A stretch of DNA of 64,000 bases from Cristatella mucedo (GCA_009760855.2 WPIO01000003.1:14612001-14676000), one strand, 5' to 3'; positions 1-12,600 are shown, numbered from the stretch's first letter. Translations and numbers: made by a program. Notes: generated by a model not told the origin, from the letters alone.

Positions 1-2043
1 ATTTTTCGGCATCTTCAGAATTAACAGAGTTTAGATTAAATATTTATTGAACTATTAGCATTAATTAGCCATTAAGTTTCAACTTGGAAAAACTGTAAAC
101 TGGATGTTCATCAACAGTTGAAGTGTATGTACAGAACACAGCTGTCATCTTGAATTTAATTCATGAGTCGTCATTCATAGTATTTTTCAGGCCCCTATCT
201 ATCAGAACGAATATTAATCGTGTAGGTTAGGACCACTAAGGACGGGTTTTAGCAATCAAGGGGCGACTGTCCGAAAATTTTGTGGACTGGTTTCAATAGA
301 TCATCAGCACCTGGGTGCAAGCTAGCTCTGCATAAGCCATTTAAGCTGTCTAGTCCTTAAGGGGTCAGGTCCTTTTAAGACCTCAAGTAAAGCCCAATTA
401 TGCAATTCCATTGATAGAATCTTGTAGCAGCACAGCTAAGTAGGGAATGTGGAAGATCGTGCAATCTCTGTGGAATTTCTGTAACTCTTTCTCCTCAAGG
501 TCCACATATCCAGAGTGCATACAAGGACTTCATACATATTTCTGGAGTTTCTCATATAGTCAGCAGTCAGAAACCTACTGAAAGACTCTCCTTTTCTTTT
601 TAAATGGCAAACCATTTTTGGCAGTTTGCATCGTATATTTATGATCATGTAGGGTATTCTTATTCTCACCAACGACTTATCTCAACCCAGTCGGAATCTT
701 GTGGCATTTTATGTTTTTAGACAACTGTACTTCTTATTTTAAAGCTTCAACAAAATTCACAGAATTCTTGATTGTGGCCTTACCGCCCATCTTTGAATTG
801 TCTCAAACTCTTTTAAACTAAAATGTTCATGTGCACTGGCTTGCAGCAAAGCTCATTGGCATAGGGATCGAAGTGTGCAATTCGTCTCTTGTGGGAAGGC
901 AGCCAATATCTAGCTGATTTGCTTATGAATAGCTTATGGATACATTATTTAACTCTTATGACCCAGTCAGGTTGACGTTTAGATGTTATCCTTACCCGAT
1001 TGTACCCTTGATTATCCTGGACCAAAGGCCGAAAAAAAATCCCTTCCAGTAAAGTAGCACCAAGCTTGGTATAAGTAATCATGACTTAGTGCACTTTCTA
1101 TGCTGACCCTGGCAGAGCAGCAATGCTGGCACTGCACGGCATGTGAATAATTATGTTAGGTACTTCATTACAGCTAATATCAACGGTGTATTAAGAGATT
1201 ATTTAGATAACTTGGGGCATAGAGCTCAGTTGCAGCATCTGCCTCGTCCTGACGGTTTGGTGAGGCTGGTGCAAATTATTACGCCTGACTTTTGGTGTAC
1301 GTCTCACTTTGAATTGTCAGTATTTTAACGGAGGATTCCAGACTGTGCTAACCGTAGTGGATATTACTCTGTTGCCTGTCTTAGCTCATTGTTTTCTGGA
1401 AACGCCAAGCTGGATCCATTGTGCTATGTCGTTTTTACTTTCTTGAGTATTCATTTCCTGTGCTTTTGAGCGTGGTTTCTCTAGAAGCTTACTTGCAAGT
1501 TGCAAGGAACACTGATCCCAATGTTAAAGTCTGTGTTATTGCTGCTTGCCTCGGATGCTGACCGTTCTAGCACTAACGATGCCACTTCCACTGTGTTGCG
1601 TTACGTGTAACCAGATTGTCTACTCTTCCATAAAAAAAGATATGTGTTTTAACACAAGAAGTACGCTTGCCCCTGCTTCCTCGAGCACCTCAAGAAAGCA
1701 CGAAGTCAATATGTGAGACATGTGATTATTAAAAGCTCTGCACCTGGCTCTGAAACATTTCAGCACTGAACCAGGATTTCTCTTACTAAGCTGATGCATT
1801 CATTCTGGTCTTAAAGAATTGTCTTGTTAGCTTTGGAAACTTGTTGGTCTGAGCAGCAATGGTGACGGAATGGTGATCTAAGCATCCAAGTCTTATTCAC
1901 TCGGAGCTCTATTGTCTATACCTACATTTGACACAGCTGCAGTGTGGTAGTGCCATGTGTTATATCTTTGTGAAGGCTGTGTCCATGGCTCGGCGCTATT
2001 CGTGTCTGACGGCCGGTGAAAATGATAAGTGGTGAATTTTCAG

Positions 2044-2232
2044 GTGCACAAGACAACCTGCTGCAACTGTCCCGAGACAATGTCATCATCATAGCATGTG
2101 TCGTTGTTGGGTCTGTATTGCTCATCGTAATTGTGATCGCAGCAGTTTGCTATAGCAAACATATTAGACATCGTTGCTTAAGAAGACCCCAGCAGACTCA
2201 GTGATCACCAACTTGCACGAATTTTCAAAAAG
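2044..2232 (+). pseudogene. TM exon 2 (block A), frameshifted copy
   Basis: Direct duplicate of the exon at 56612-56801, with the same acceptor (TTTTCAG ending 2043) and donor (AG/GTAAGG). It encodes the same helix core. It is 189 nt rather than 190: one base is missing in the cytoplasmic part (near 2173), shifting the frame to a TGA at 2202-2204. The gene it belonged to would lie left of the window. It could still encode a truncated membrane protein, so pseudogene is likely rather than certain. Confidence 0.6.
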
Positions 2233-3094
2233 GTAAGGTTCCACTGTGGGCTTCCCATCTCCGTGGTTGCGTCCTATTACTGTGGATTCTCTATGTGCTT
2301 GCATGATCAAAACTCTTGCACATCCCAGATGTCAGTTACTCACTTGCACTGTTGTTAGTCGACTCACAGAAATGCATGCATACAGAAACGTGTGACTCAA
2401 CTCCAAGATGCTTTATGCAACCTTCGGTGTTATTGCAATGTGCTGCTCTCGTGAAATTTGAACGAATGCTAACTCTCCGAACTCTAGTTACAGGTTTTAA
2501 TTCATGCAAGATATGCATACACACAGCAAATGACAACGGTTTTGTGTTTTGATAAACTTCAAAAAATCTCAGCATGCCCAGTACTACGTCCACTGATCTA
2601 CATTCGAAACCAACTGTCCCTTTCTGCATATCGGCAGCTCGACAGAATTGTAGCTACATGAGAATATTTTGTAGAGTTGCTACGACTCCTAACATGGTCA
2701 GTGACAAGAAAGAATTGCATTGCGCCAATGGAAATGTCAGCCTTGTTGGCACCCTATGGATACGCGTCAATAAGATCTGCATTGTAAACAGATTTGTAAA
2801 TAATGCAGCATCACTGTTTTTCATGTTGACTTGCTGGATAAACTCAATGCTACAGCGAGCACATGACGGAACAGGAAAATAAATTTGACAATGATGCGGG
2901 ATGTTAGCGGGCAAACAACAAGGTCACTGGTACAGATATGCTCTGTGAGAGCGAGATTCATAACATGGCTACCGAGATAAGATTCGTGACAAACGTGTTG
3001 GACCAAGCCAAAATTCCTCTGACTGTCAAGAAATAATGACAGCTGACCTGTCATAGCCACTAACAGGAATTTTTAAGCCTCCATTAAATGAATA

Positions 3095-3228
3095 ACGGGA
3101 TAGCGGGGAAGTACGGATCTCCGTCTTCATGACCGAGGTCATGGGTTCGAGTTCCACATTGGGCGATACTTTATTGTCAATTACATAATTTATTGAGGCG
3201 GTTAAAGCCGCTAACGCTCTTCTGCATC
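3095..3228 (+). mobile_element. tRNA-derived SINE
   Basis: GGTTCGAGTTCC at 3144-3155 is a Pol III B box. It is preceded by ATGACCGAGGTCAT and followed by ATTGGGCGATACTTTATTG and GCGGTTAAAGCCGC, the body shared by the SINEs here. Confidence 0.6.
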
Positions 3229-3238
3229 TATGCACATG

Positions 3239-3240
<2 letters not shown>

Positions 3241-3325
<85 letters not shown>
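3241..3325. repeat. (CA)n(TA)n microsatellite
   Basis: CA repeats to about 3286, then TA repeats. A second TA/GT tract is at 3492-3568. Frames of repeated HT or IY residues here are artefacts. Confidence 0.95.
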
Positions 3326-3329
<4 letters not shown>

Positions 3330-3491
3330 TATATATTAATGATGACGAGAAAGTCAGTCACACTACAAGATGGTGCACGTGAGTTGACGGCACTTACTTC
3401 AAGCGGCAAGAAGGTGTGGCGTTGTCTTCTGCTATGGAACTACTATGACTCAGCGAAGAGAGTCCACAGCTAGTGAATTGCCCTGTAAATA

Positions 3492-3492
3492 C

Positions 3493-3568
<76 letters not shown>
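3492..3568. repeat. (TA)n(GT)n microsatellite
   Basis: TA repeats followed by GT repeats. The matching place in block C (57471-57546) has TA then GTAT repeats. Confidence 0.95.
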
Positions 3569-4789
3569 AGTGCCAGCCAAAAAAATCTTCGCACCCTTCG
3601 TTTCAGACGGGTAGCTAGATAGAACCATGTAAATCGTGAAAGCCAACACTGAGAAACATAAAACTTAGCTCAAACATGTTCCTCGGACTCGACTTGAATC
3701 TCTCACGCACCAACGGATGAACCAACGTGTGAATTACTGTAGACAACTGAAACTACGCCCTGGCAATATTTTAGTCCTTACCGAAAGCTGGGCTGTAAGT
3801 CTCTGGTTCTGGCTTCTTAGACTGAGAGTTAATGTGACTCCTCCACGAGTTTCAGTGGTCGCTAATTTTATTCCCGGAGACTATAAGAAGCATTTATTTT
3901 CTTTCCAGCACCATAGAATATCTTTGGGGTCTCAAAGCTAATCAAATCAAACTAATATCCAAGCCACTTTCTCGCAGTACCTGCAGTTAGACACTGCTTT
4001 GACTTTCTTTGTTGTCAAAGATTGCTGTAGCAGTACTGTGAAAAATATAGTTGTGTGAATTTTAAAGCTGTTCTCGTGGCAACTCCGAAAAGTATGACTA
4101 GAAGATCTAAACGTCTTGCCATGCACGGTAGTTAACGGATCAGATACCACTACCTGCAGCAGTCATAAGACATGTCCATAGCAACGTCGACGCCTTTATT
4201 CTGGTACAACAAAGAGTGAGGAGTTGCACTTGTGCTCCAAAATGGCTGGCTTATCATCTGCAAGAAAATAATCACCGGAATGATGTGTGCCACCGATGAG
4301 GTATTCAGCGACTTCGAACAATAGAAATAGAATTAGCTGCCTCCTCGACTACCGCTAATACGACGTCGATATCTTTTTACTGACTAACCACTACGGGGTA
4401 CGGACATTTCCACCGGACAGTTCCTCATGGGGTAGAACATTCCCCCCCCCCCCGTTTATATGGTTTAGGATTTAGCGCTTAGAGGTTAACGTTTAGGGGT
4501 TTAGGGCAGGTTGTGCCTCCACCGCCTAAATCCACCCTGGCTCGTATTCAGCTCTCCAATTAGTGCATATGAGGGCGTAACGAGATGTCGATATCGAGTT
4601 ATACTTAGTCCACCTGGGAGGCTTTTCGTTCATTTGCAGGAATGCGTGGCACGCCGGAGCGTGCGCCCGCTTTGACGGGTACGAATGCGTGCCTAGCGGC
4701 GTCGAGTGGGACCGAACTCCCTTGGGATCTAACTGTATATCTTGCTGCTGCAACCGCCGCCGCCACTCGCTCTATTAAATAAAATAAAT

Positions 4790-4966
4790 AAATCCTAGCT
4801 GATTAAACAGCCTCTTTTTTATAGCGACAGAAGAGCCTTTACGGCTAATCACCACCGCTTGCAGTGGCGATACAGAATCGCCCACCGAAGGAATCGAACC
4901 CACGACCTCGGAACCGAGGTCGTGAAAGCAACAGCCTTACCTAGTGTGCCATCACGGCTCACTAAA
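4790..4966 (-). mobile_element. tRNA-derived SINE, block A only
   Basis: The minus strand has an A-box-like TGATGGCACACTAGG and the B box GGTTCGATTCC (complement of 4890-4900), then the shared body ending near the left border. Block C at 58745-58770 lacks it, so it inserted in A after the duplication or was lost from C. Confidence 0.7.
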
Positions 4967-5091
4967 GCAACCAATCTACTCATTCTGCTAGTTATACTGA
5001 GTCCATTTTATTTTAATGAAACGTTAACTTCACTTTATCATGTATATATATATATATATATATCTGTAGTCGTAGTTGTACATTAATCAAC

Positions 5092-6558
5092 ATAGGCTAG
5101 TTGAACATATTGAAAATAATGGAATGTCAGAAACATTTCAATCAGGGTTCAAGAGGCAGCACTCTGCTGAAACTGTTCTCCTCCGCGTTAACAATGACAT
5201 TCTACGTGGCAATGACGACGGGAATGTCACTGCCCTGGCTCTGCTAGATCTGTCTCCTGCCTTCAACACCATTGATCACGAAGTTCTGCTTGAACGATTG
5301 AGAACAACGATCGGTCTGGCAGACGAAGCACTGGCGTGGTTTAAATCATACTTGTCTGATCGTGTTCAATCCGTGTCGTGTGGGGGTCAGGTCTCAGACA
5401 TGAGAAGGGTCACCTGTGGAGTCCCTCAAGGGTCTATACTTGGTCCCTTGCTGTTCTCCATCTATACGCAACCTCTGGGAAAAGTGATTAAGGCCCACGG
5501 AATAGGATATCACTTCTATGCTGACGATACTCAGTTGCATTTGTCATTTAAACCGTCGGAATCTGCTGCAACAACTGAGAAACTGAATGCTCGCCTTGCC
5601 GATATTCGATCCTGGATGTCGGAAAACTTCCTGAAATTAAATGACGATAAAACCGAACTGCTGCTCATAGGACACCCTAAGCGTGTGGCTGGATTAAAAG
5701 GCTTTGCTCTTCTAATAGGTGATGCTATTGTACGACCTTCACCACGTGCTCGTAATCTAGGTGTCGTGTTCGACAGCTGCCTCAATTTCAAAAGCTTCAT
5801 TCAGAAGACTGCCTCTACAGCTAGCCATCACATCCGATCCCTATCCAAGATTAGAAGCTGTCTCCCACAGTGGCTTGTAAAAAATTTAACTAGCTCTTTA
5901 GTTCTGTCTCGGCTTGATTATTGTAATTCCCTTTTGGCTGGGCTACCGAAGAAAGCTATTATGCCACTACAGCGGACTATGAATATGGCTGCAAGGCTGG
6001 TCTTCAAGTCCCGGTGGTTTGAGCACGTGTCTTCTTTGCTGAAAGAGCTAGGATGGTTGCCGGTTGAGCAAAGGATACAGAGCAAAGTGCTAGCATTGAC
6101 CCACAAGGCCCGCCACGGCTTGGCTCCTTCGTACCTAGCTGAACTGCTGCATCAGTTTCAGCCTGTTCGCGCCCTCAGGTCCTGTGAGGACAATAAATTG
6201 GCTGTCCCTTTCCTCCGCTTAAAGACAGTTGACGACAGAAGCTTTAGCTCTGCAGGTCCTAGACTGTGGAACTCGCTTCCACAATTCTTACGCAACGACA
6301 ACTAATCTCCAACTGCCGACCATGGAACACCTTTTTCAGCGGTCCTGAACTGCTACTTCTATGCTACTCCCTACCTCAACTGCTAACCTGACTCTGCTAT
6401 GCTTCCCACTTTCTCTTTGTTGCGTGAGACGAAGTCTGTTGGCTACCGAATGCGTACCGAAAGCCACTTAGGCTGTGAGTGCGCTATATAAAACTCTCCT
6501 GCGTAACACCCACATGGTCTTTATGACTTGGTGGAGTTACTGACGGAGATGCATTACA
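5092..6558 (+). mobile_element. 5'-truncated CR1/L2-like LINE with long RT ORF
   Basis: An uninterrupted reading frame at 5076-6305 covers most of a non-LTR reverse transcriptase. Visible motifs are LDLSPAFNTIDHEVL, GVPQGSILGPLLFSIY, the catalytic FYADDTQLHL box and LNDDKTELLLIG, then the C-terminal domain ending PRLWNSLP. The endonuclease domain is missing. The 3' UTR runs to about 6558 and ends in a short ACAT-type tail. The matching site in block C (near 59266) is empty, so the element inserted after the duplication. Fragments of the same family are at 21038 and 39109. Confidence 0.85.
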
Positions 6559-7832
6559 TAGGGGGAAATGTCCTAACCGGGGGGGAGGGGACAAAATGTC
6601 TGGTTGGGGGAATGTCCTAAGGTCCACCAGGGGGGAATTTCCGCGTGGGAAACTTCCAGGGGTGAAATGTTCCACAACCAACACTACACCACGTCATAGA
6701 TATTTTTGAGAGACGAGTATTGTTTTTATTATCGTGTCTCAAAAGACTTTCAATACCCGACACAGGAAACAAAAGCAGGAAACATTTTCTTCTCCCGGTA
6801 ACGAAATATATACATTTAAAGCTCGCAGAGCAATGCCTTCTTTGAAGAATGACTGATTATTTTACTCATGCGGTTCTGAGATTACAACGTAAGACGAAAC
6901 TACAATGACGTAACAGTTAGGCAGAACAACCAGGGTACACAGCATTTGGTGCCTGGTTCTGATAGCCGTTCAATCGCTGGCCTGTGACAGGGTAATTAAT
7001 GTAACGCTATAGATCTCGGGTGGCTGCTCTTTTTAAGCCTTCTGTGAATGTATGCTATTGTCACGACAATTTAAAGTACTTTTTTCGATTTTGGTTGGGC
7101 CATCATAATACTAAGCTTCTGGAAACTGCTTCACACCTTATTCCAGTTTGGCGGATCACAATTGCTTCCTTAAACTAGCAGCAACTCGATTGCTGTATTC
7201 TAATTGAAGTATGCTATATCTGCAACCGAAGTGTTATCCGTTGAAATCGTCGAACACAAGTAATGACCGAGGCCTAAAGAGTAGTTTAGAATGAAAAAGA
7301 GCTTCAGGTGAACTAAACGACTTTCAAATAAACGAGAGGGAGTTATACTAGCTCAATCGTTTGCATTTAAGATGAAAATTATTTTGCAATTAACGGAGTT
7401 GCATACTGTTGTGCATTAGACAGATCGGAATATTTAAAATACAAATTATTGAATCCATTTTCTCCATAGAGGTACACGAACGAAAGCTATTATTATCGTA
7501 TGGTACCGGCACTTTTACTTGGGTTAAACCTCGAATTTGTCAAAAATAAAGGTTCACACGTTTTATTATTGATGATTTTGAACTATCTAGATTTAGCATT
7601 ATTGATAGCTTACTCAAAGATCTGGATGTAGCATAATTGATTCTTTACGTAGAGATGGCTATAAAAGTTGCTATTTAAACGACGGACTATGCAAATTGAA
7701 CAAAAAGGGATTTCAAAGTTAGATCTCTTTCTAATTTCAGACTTGTTATAGGCATTATACTCAAGCAAAAACTGCGTGAGATTGATTGGGAAACTTCTTT
7801 CTTGACAATTCTCATTTATGGAAAATAAGCAT

Positions 7833-7985
7833 ACGATCTCATTGGTCCAGCGGTTAAGGTGCTCGCCCCGACCAAGGTCTCTCTGAGGTCATGTGCTCGA
7901 GCCCCGAGGCATATGTGAAGTGCCTGAATAGAGATTAAGTTCTCTTGGCGCACTAGGCAAATGAATTGTATTATATTCTGGTCTT
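7833..7985 (+). mobile_element. tRNA-derived SINE with LINE-like 3' tail
   Basis: An A-box-like TTGGTCCAGCGGTTAAGG and B-box-like GTGCTCGAGCCCC are followed by GTGCCTGAATAGAGATTAAGTT, which resembles the 3' end of the ATT-tailed LINE. Only block A carries it. Confidence 0.65.
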
Positions 7986-8349
7986 GCTGAGTATTGTGAC
8001 TTTGACTCAATCTCTAAGCAGACATTTGGGCACTCTTAAAACGAGTCGACCCAGTTAAGCTTAAAACAAGTCGATTAGCAATACTATTTTAGTGATCTCA
8101 CAATCGATGCAAGACGATCTCATAATCCACAAGTGGATGTTATGTACTCTCAGGGCATTTAGGTTTACCTCTCGGGTATAGCCTTAAAGCACTGTGGTAC
8201 AGCATTAATTTAAGCAGCTGTTGCTATGTGGATTGACAACTAATGAGGTGAACGAAACACTGCAAGTTTGCGTGCTGCCTTGTGTAGCAACTCGGGCGTG
8301 TATTTTGACGGTATTTAAAATCTTGACGGTATCTTGACGGTATTTAAAA

Positions 8350-8612
8350 GAAGCTAAAAAGTCACTTGTTTCTAACAGCATAGTTCGGGTCTTTGTGATG
8401 TGTCCTTCTTGTACTTATGCGTGCATGTTACCACTAACCATATTTACTTGTTGATATTGTGCATGTTACCTCAAACTATATAATGGTTGTTCACATTGTG
8501 AATGTCACCACTAACTATTTGATCATGCTTCTTCTAGAGCATATGTAAAAGGCTAGAAAGTGATCAAGCTCCCTTAGGGCGCACTACAAAATTATTATTC
8601 TTATTCTTATAG
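8350..8612 (+). mobile_element. LINE 3' remnant in block A
   Basis: Matches 60525-60790 from AAAGAAGCTAAAAAGTCACTTG to the ATTATTATT tail. The RT-coding part found in block C is missing. A short TATTTAAAATCTTGACGG-type duplication (8310-8350) lies at the junction. Confidence 0.68.
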
Positions 8613-9284
8613 CTATACCTACATGTTCTGAGGACATAAGCAGGTTTTCTGGTTCGAAACTGGAAATCAAAGCAATTACTAAGTAATTGCTTTGATGCCT
8701 TGGATTAAGTATTTGAGATCGGTTAAAGGTTAAGTTAAGCGAGCAGAATTAATGAAGCAGGTGGTACAATTGGTTGGCTAGATAGTGTTTTTCTCAGATA
8801 TTTGTTGATGTGCAGTCACAAGCTGGTCACTAAGAGTCAATGTAATGGCAGTAGAGACATTCAAGACATACAAGCCTAGATACGGATGCTGTATATCTCT
8901 GTTAATGCACTATCAGATAGACCAGCAAGCGTATTACAAAAGTCTCGATAGGGTTTCACTAATTAATAGACCAAGTTAGATGTGGCATCCATATAATAAA
9001 AAGCTCAAATTTGGAAAAAGTTCGTAGCTGAAAATAGATACCCTTAACGTGAAGCTGATTTGGTCATGTATTGTGGGCTACAGGGGATAGCTTGGCCGAG
9101 TATATCTTTAAGAGTTGAACTTCCCAATTTGAAGTGACCCTATTTTTGCCAATAGCTATTGATTAGGCCTTGGTTGCATTCAATTAGAAAACGTTTGCCC
9201 TTCAAGTGTGATTTTAGGCCGTTGAGGTGAGCTAGGAAGCTAAAAGTAATAGTTAATAGTAATGATTGATATGCAGCGTCCGTA

Positions 9285-10015
9285 AAGTGCCTAGAAAGAG
9301 AGATTCAGTTCTATGAGGGCTCTGTGCAAATGTATTATCACTATTATTATTATTCTTATTATCCAAAAACCGGAAATGCCAGATCGCAGGGGTCTTTCAA
9401 TTGACCGGTACATGCATTTGGCATTTGCATATAAATGATAGCCTCTTTTGTGCTCGAAGGTCACATTGACGAGATGAAAGAGTGTACATGAATGTGAATA
9501 AGTTGGATCCCCGCCCGCCACCCCTCAACTTAAACGCTCAACTGATGTTGGTCAGCCATTGACATCTAAGTTATGTGTGGAGAGTCACGCTCGACGTTTC
9601 TTCTGTCGAGTGAGGCGTTAGCAGCTCACCTGGTGGCCTTGTCAAGGTACACTTTCCACGAAAAACCGTTCCTCGACTACACAAGCCATGATTCTCTAAA
9701 TAGATATACGTGGATAAGATAGAAACACTACGCCTCTACCGAAGGAATTCTATCACTCTGCGGCCATGACGTGTTTCCTAGGGTTCTATTCCGAGAATAT
9801 TTTTCCTTCTATCTCGGGTTGCTTCGTCTGCTAACGATTAGTTAATAATGTCTTCTCTTGTTTTTCTGAGTTTCAGTATCCTTTATAGCATTTTTGCAAA
9901 GCAATTTCTTTCTTCATCAACGTACCATCATGCTTCCTGTGCAGCAAATGTTGAGTGCCTAGAAAGAGATTGATTTCTTTGAAAATGCAATACAAATTTA
10001 TTATTATTACCATAA
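9285..10015 (+). mobile_element. Two LINE/SINE 3' ends in block A
   Basis: GTGCCTAGAAAGAGAGATTC with ATTATT tail at 9285-9355, and GTGCCTAGAAAGAGATTGATT with ATTATTATT at 9955-10010. Both have direct counterparts in block C (62825-62893 and 63478-63540), so they predate the duplication. The 590 bp between them show no gene. Confidence 0.62.
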
Positions 10016-10713
10016 TTTTGAATGTCCACACAGTAATACGTCCTGATAAAAGTCTTTGCTGATACGCTATTTAGCCTTGACCAACGTGTAGAGGTCTCGC
10101 ATGAATATTGAAAAACGCAAATCGTAAAATGTATTCTCATTTTTGAACGCTAAATTATATTCGTAAAAGGTCGAAAGTGAGAAATTACTAAAAGCAAGAG
10201 TAAACAAAGACTTCCGTGACTTCTGTGACAACTGGGAAAAAGTCCTGTGGAAAATGTGAAAAAGTACTGGTGAATATGCATGCGAATAAGAAAGTGCACT
10301 CTCATTGCTAAAAAACTATATTTCACGATTTTAAAAAGCTCAAAAGTGAGAAACTATCGCAAGCAAGTAAGTATCATGTTTCAGTTGCAATTAATCCGAA
10401 CGAGAGACATAGGATAGAATATTTATGCTTAACTGTAGCTAGCAACGACCAGACAGATATAGAAGGCCATTCGGCGTCACATTGCCGAAACTAAACAAAA
10501 ACGTGATTTTTGTCAATCTTGAAGCCAGTAGACATTTTTTCATCAGTCCTCATGTAAAAGTTGTTCTCTATTGACAAAATTACTGAAGCCATGCCAGTCA
10601 GTAGCACGGGCTCTCCAGTTAAGCCAGCAAACATGGAGGCCTCATTACTAAATAAATTTGGAAGTTGCCGGTGATTTTCACGGGTATAGGCTAGCCACCC
10701 CTGCCCTGAATGT

Positions 10714-10720
10714 TGCACAC

Positions 10721-10766
<46 letters not shown>

Positions 10767-10822
10767 ACATATATATATATAGAGAGAGAGAGAGATAGAG
10801 AGAGAAAGAGAGAGAGAGAACC
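10714..10822. repeat. (CA)n(TA)n(GA)n compound microsatellite
   Basis: CA, then TA, then GA tracts in series, just outside the right end of block A. Confidence 0.95.
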
Positions 10823-10949
10823 AGGGAGCTAGTACGAGCTGTCGTCAGCCATTGCGTCTCCTCTTCGGATGAACCCCTCCTTCTACGATGAGGCTTCTCG
10901 CTGAAGGCTGGCTCACACACCTCGTTTTCCGGCCTCTAGACTAGAACCT

Positions 10950-11810
10950 TCTCTGGAAATTTTTTTGGTACGATATGGAATCAAAAATATAGTTGTACGC
11001 CGCCTGTCGTTGAAATGGCAGCTGTATCGCAACTCAAATAGCTAGCACTGCTGGCAGGCTTGGGTCACTTAAGACCATAAAATTAGAACACACGTGCCCA
11101 ATCGCATTAAATTTATTAGGTTAACCCGGGACAATGTGTTCAATCATGGGATAAAAACTGACGTTTAGAGATGAATATTTTGAATATAGTAGCTGTATCC
11201 CAGTCTATTAATTTCTAAAGGCTGGCTGACCAGTTTCATTAGAGGCAATTGCATTAGAACACCCAAGCGAAATCGCATGAAATCTGGTATGTTAAAGCTG
11301 AATGCTTTCTTTCTATAATTTTGAATCAAAACGCAGCTGCCAGAAGCTTTTTATGGAAATGGCAGCTTTAATGCCGCTTGAACATGTTTGGCTGCGATTT
11401 TGGCTGGCCCATTGAAGGCCATAACATAAGAACGAACAAGCACAATCATAGAAAATTTGGTGTTTATACTTAGCGCACTGTTCTCTATAATTTGGAATAC
11501 AGGTAGCAGTTTTGCGAACCGTTTTGTGGAAGTGGCAGCTGTATCGACGTTCGAATGTGTAAACGGGCTCGCTGGCCTGGACCATTTGAGCCCACAACGC
11601 GAATACCTAAAGCGAAATTGCATGAAACGTGGTGGGTAAACCCGTAACATTAATCTGCATTATTTGAAATCACAAGAGAATTACTCTTACATTTATTGTG
11701 TGTGGAAATGGCAGTTGTATCGAAATGTATGGCAGTTATTTGTGGGACCCTTTAGTAGTCGCCAGAACTACACTTGCCCCGGTTTGTACGGCCTTCCTCA
11801 GGTCGATCGA
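10950..11810. repeat. Diverged tandem repeat, about 173-bp unit
   Basis: A recurring motif near (GAAATGGCAGCTGTATCG) appears at about 11021, 11192, 11365, 11538 and 11714, so spacings are 171-176 bp. Units also share ATAATTTTGAATCAAAA, GGCTGGC, and GAACAACCAAGCGAAATCGCATGAAA-type stretches. Five units are visible. The small open frames across it are incidental. Confidence 0.72.
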
Positions 11811-11837
11811 CCAATGTGTGATTCCTTCCAGCAACAG

Positions 11838-12600
11838 GTAATAATAATAATAACAATGCACTTGATAAAGCGCCCTCAGAGAACTCAATCTCTCTCTAGC
11901 CACTTTATATTTACTGCAAAGGGTAACGCAATTGAATGGTGAGTAATATCATGCTTGATAAACAACGTGAATAACATGGTTAGGGGTGATATGCACAGGG
12001 TCAGCATGCAAATGTGGTTAGTGGCAGCATGCACGTTGTCATCATGCATAATGTCATCATTGTCATCGTGCACATTGTAATCATGCATCATGCATAACCA
12101 CATGAAGGACGAATCACAGGGGCCCACTAAATGCGGTCCTAAATGTGGTTTTTATAAGTTCTTTCTAATGTGGTCAAGTCAAGGGATGTTCTGACGCAAG
12201 TCGGGAGAGAGTTCCAGGCTTTGGGAGCATACAAACTAATAGCACGGTCTATAAAGGATTTGAGGTTCGTACGAGGTATTTTTTAAACTGTTGGATTCCG
12301 AAAAGCGGGTGGTACTATGCTTGGCCTGTTGTTGGGGGAGTGTATCTGGGAGATAGGCGGGAGCGAAAGAATGAAGTGACCTACAAGTGAGCGACAAGAC
12401 CTTGAAGTCGATGCCCTGCTTGACTGGTAGCCAGTGCATTTCTGTGAGAAGTGGTGTGATGTGGCAACTGTGACGCTCACGACAGACAAGCCTAGCTGAG
12501 GAGTTTTGCACCAGCTGTGATCTCCTGATTGCACATGCCGGTAGGCCAGCAAGCAGTGAATTACAAAAGTCAAGACGGGATGCCGATTATGCAGAAAGCC
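11838..12600 (-). mobile_element. ATT-tailed LINE, C-terminal and 3' remnant
   Basis: Minus strand. AATAATAATAATAACAATGCACTTG marks the 3' end at 11838. The C-terminal RT remnant at 12236-12511 reads ARLVCRERHSCHITPL and HWLPVKQGIDFKVLSLT, matching the better copy at 49695-50870. Frame breaks show it is dead. Confidence 0.78.

Larger units (their letters stand above)
4380..6690. mobile_element. Possible decayed DNA transposon carrying nested insertions
   Basis: The left part has TACGGACATTTCC and a C-run (4395-4452). The right part has GGGGGAAATGTCC and GTGAAATGTTCCACAACC (6557-6680), roughly inverted to each other. Block C shows the same pair at 58380-58445 and 59262-59370 without the SINE and LINE. 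Exact ends and target duplication could not be fixed. Confidence 0.33.
1..10475 (+). repeat. Segmental duplication block A
   Basis: Nearly the whole stretch aligns directly with 54566-64000. Anchors include 1143-1328 with 55710-55895, TM exon 2 at 2044 with 56612, 3570-4440 with 57545-58430, 6640-7330 with 59320-60020, and 8390-10475 with 60560-64000. A-only parts are a SINE near 4774-4968, a LINE at 5092-6558 and 7330-8390. The copy probably extends left of the window. Confidence 0.85.

Noticed and set aside
1143..1328. 61-codon frame conserved between A (1143) and C (55710)
   Set aside because: Conservation is explained by the recent duplication; in block B most of this region is missing and there is no domain or splice signal.
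2016..2204. A free-standing 62-residue membrane protein starting MKMISGEF
   Set aside because: The upstream part is intron sequence before a conserved acceptor; the real unit is an internal exon beginning at 2044.
3026..3594. Open frames made of repeated IY, HT or CV residues (also at 10491-10920, 21505-21960, 57405-57597 and 58969-59303)
   Set aside because: They are translations of TA, CA and GA microsatellites, not genes.
4455..4510. TTTAGGG-like motifs suggesting interstitial telomere repeats
   Set aside because: Only a few degenerate, irregular copies; the C counterpart (58445-58475) is equally irregular.
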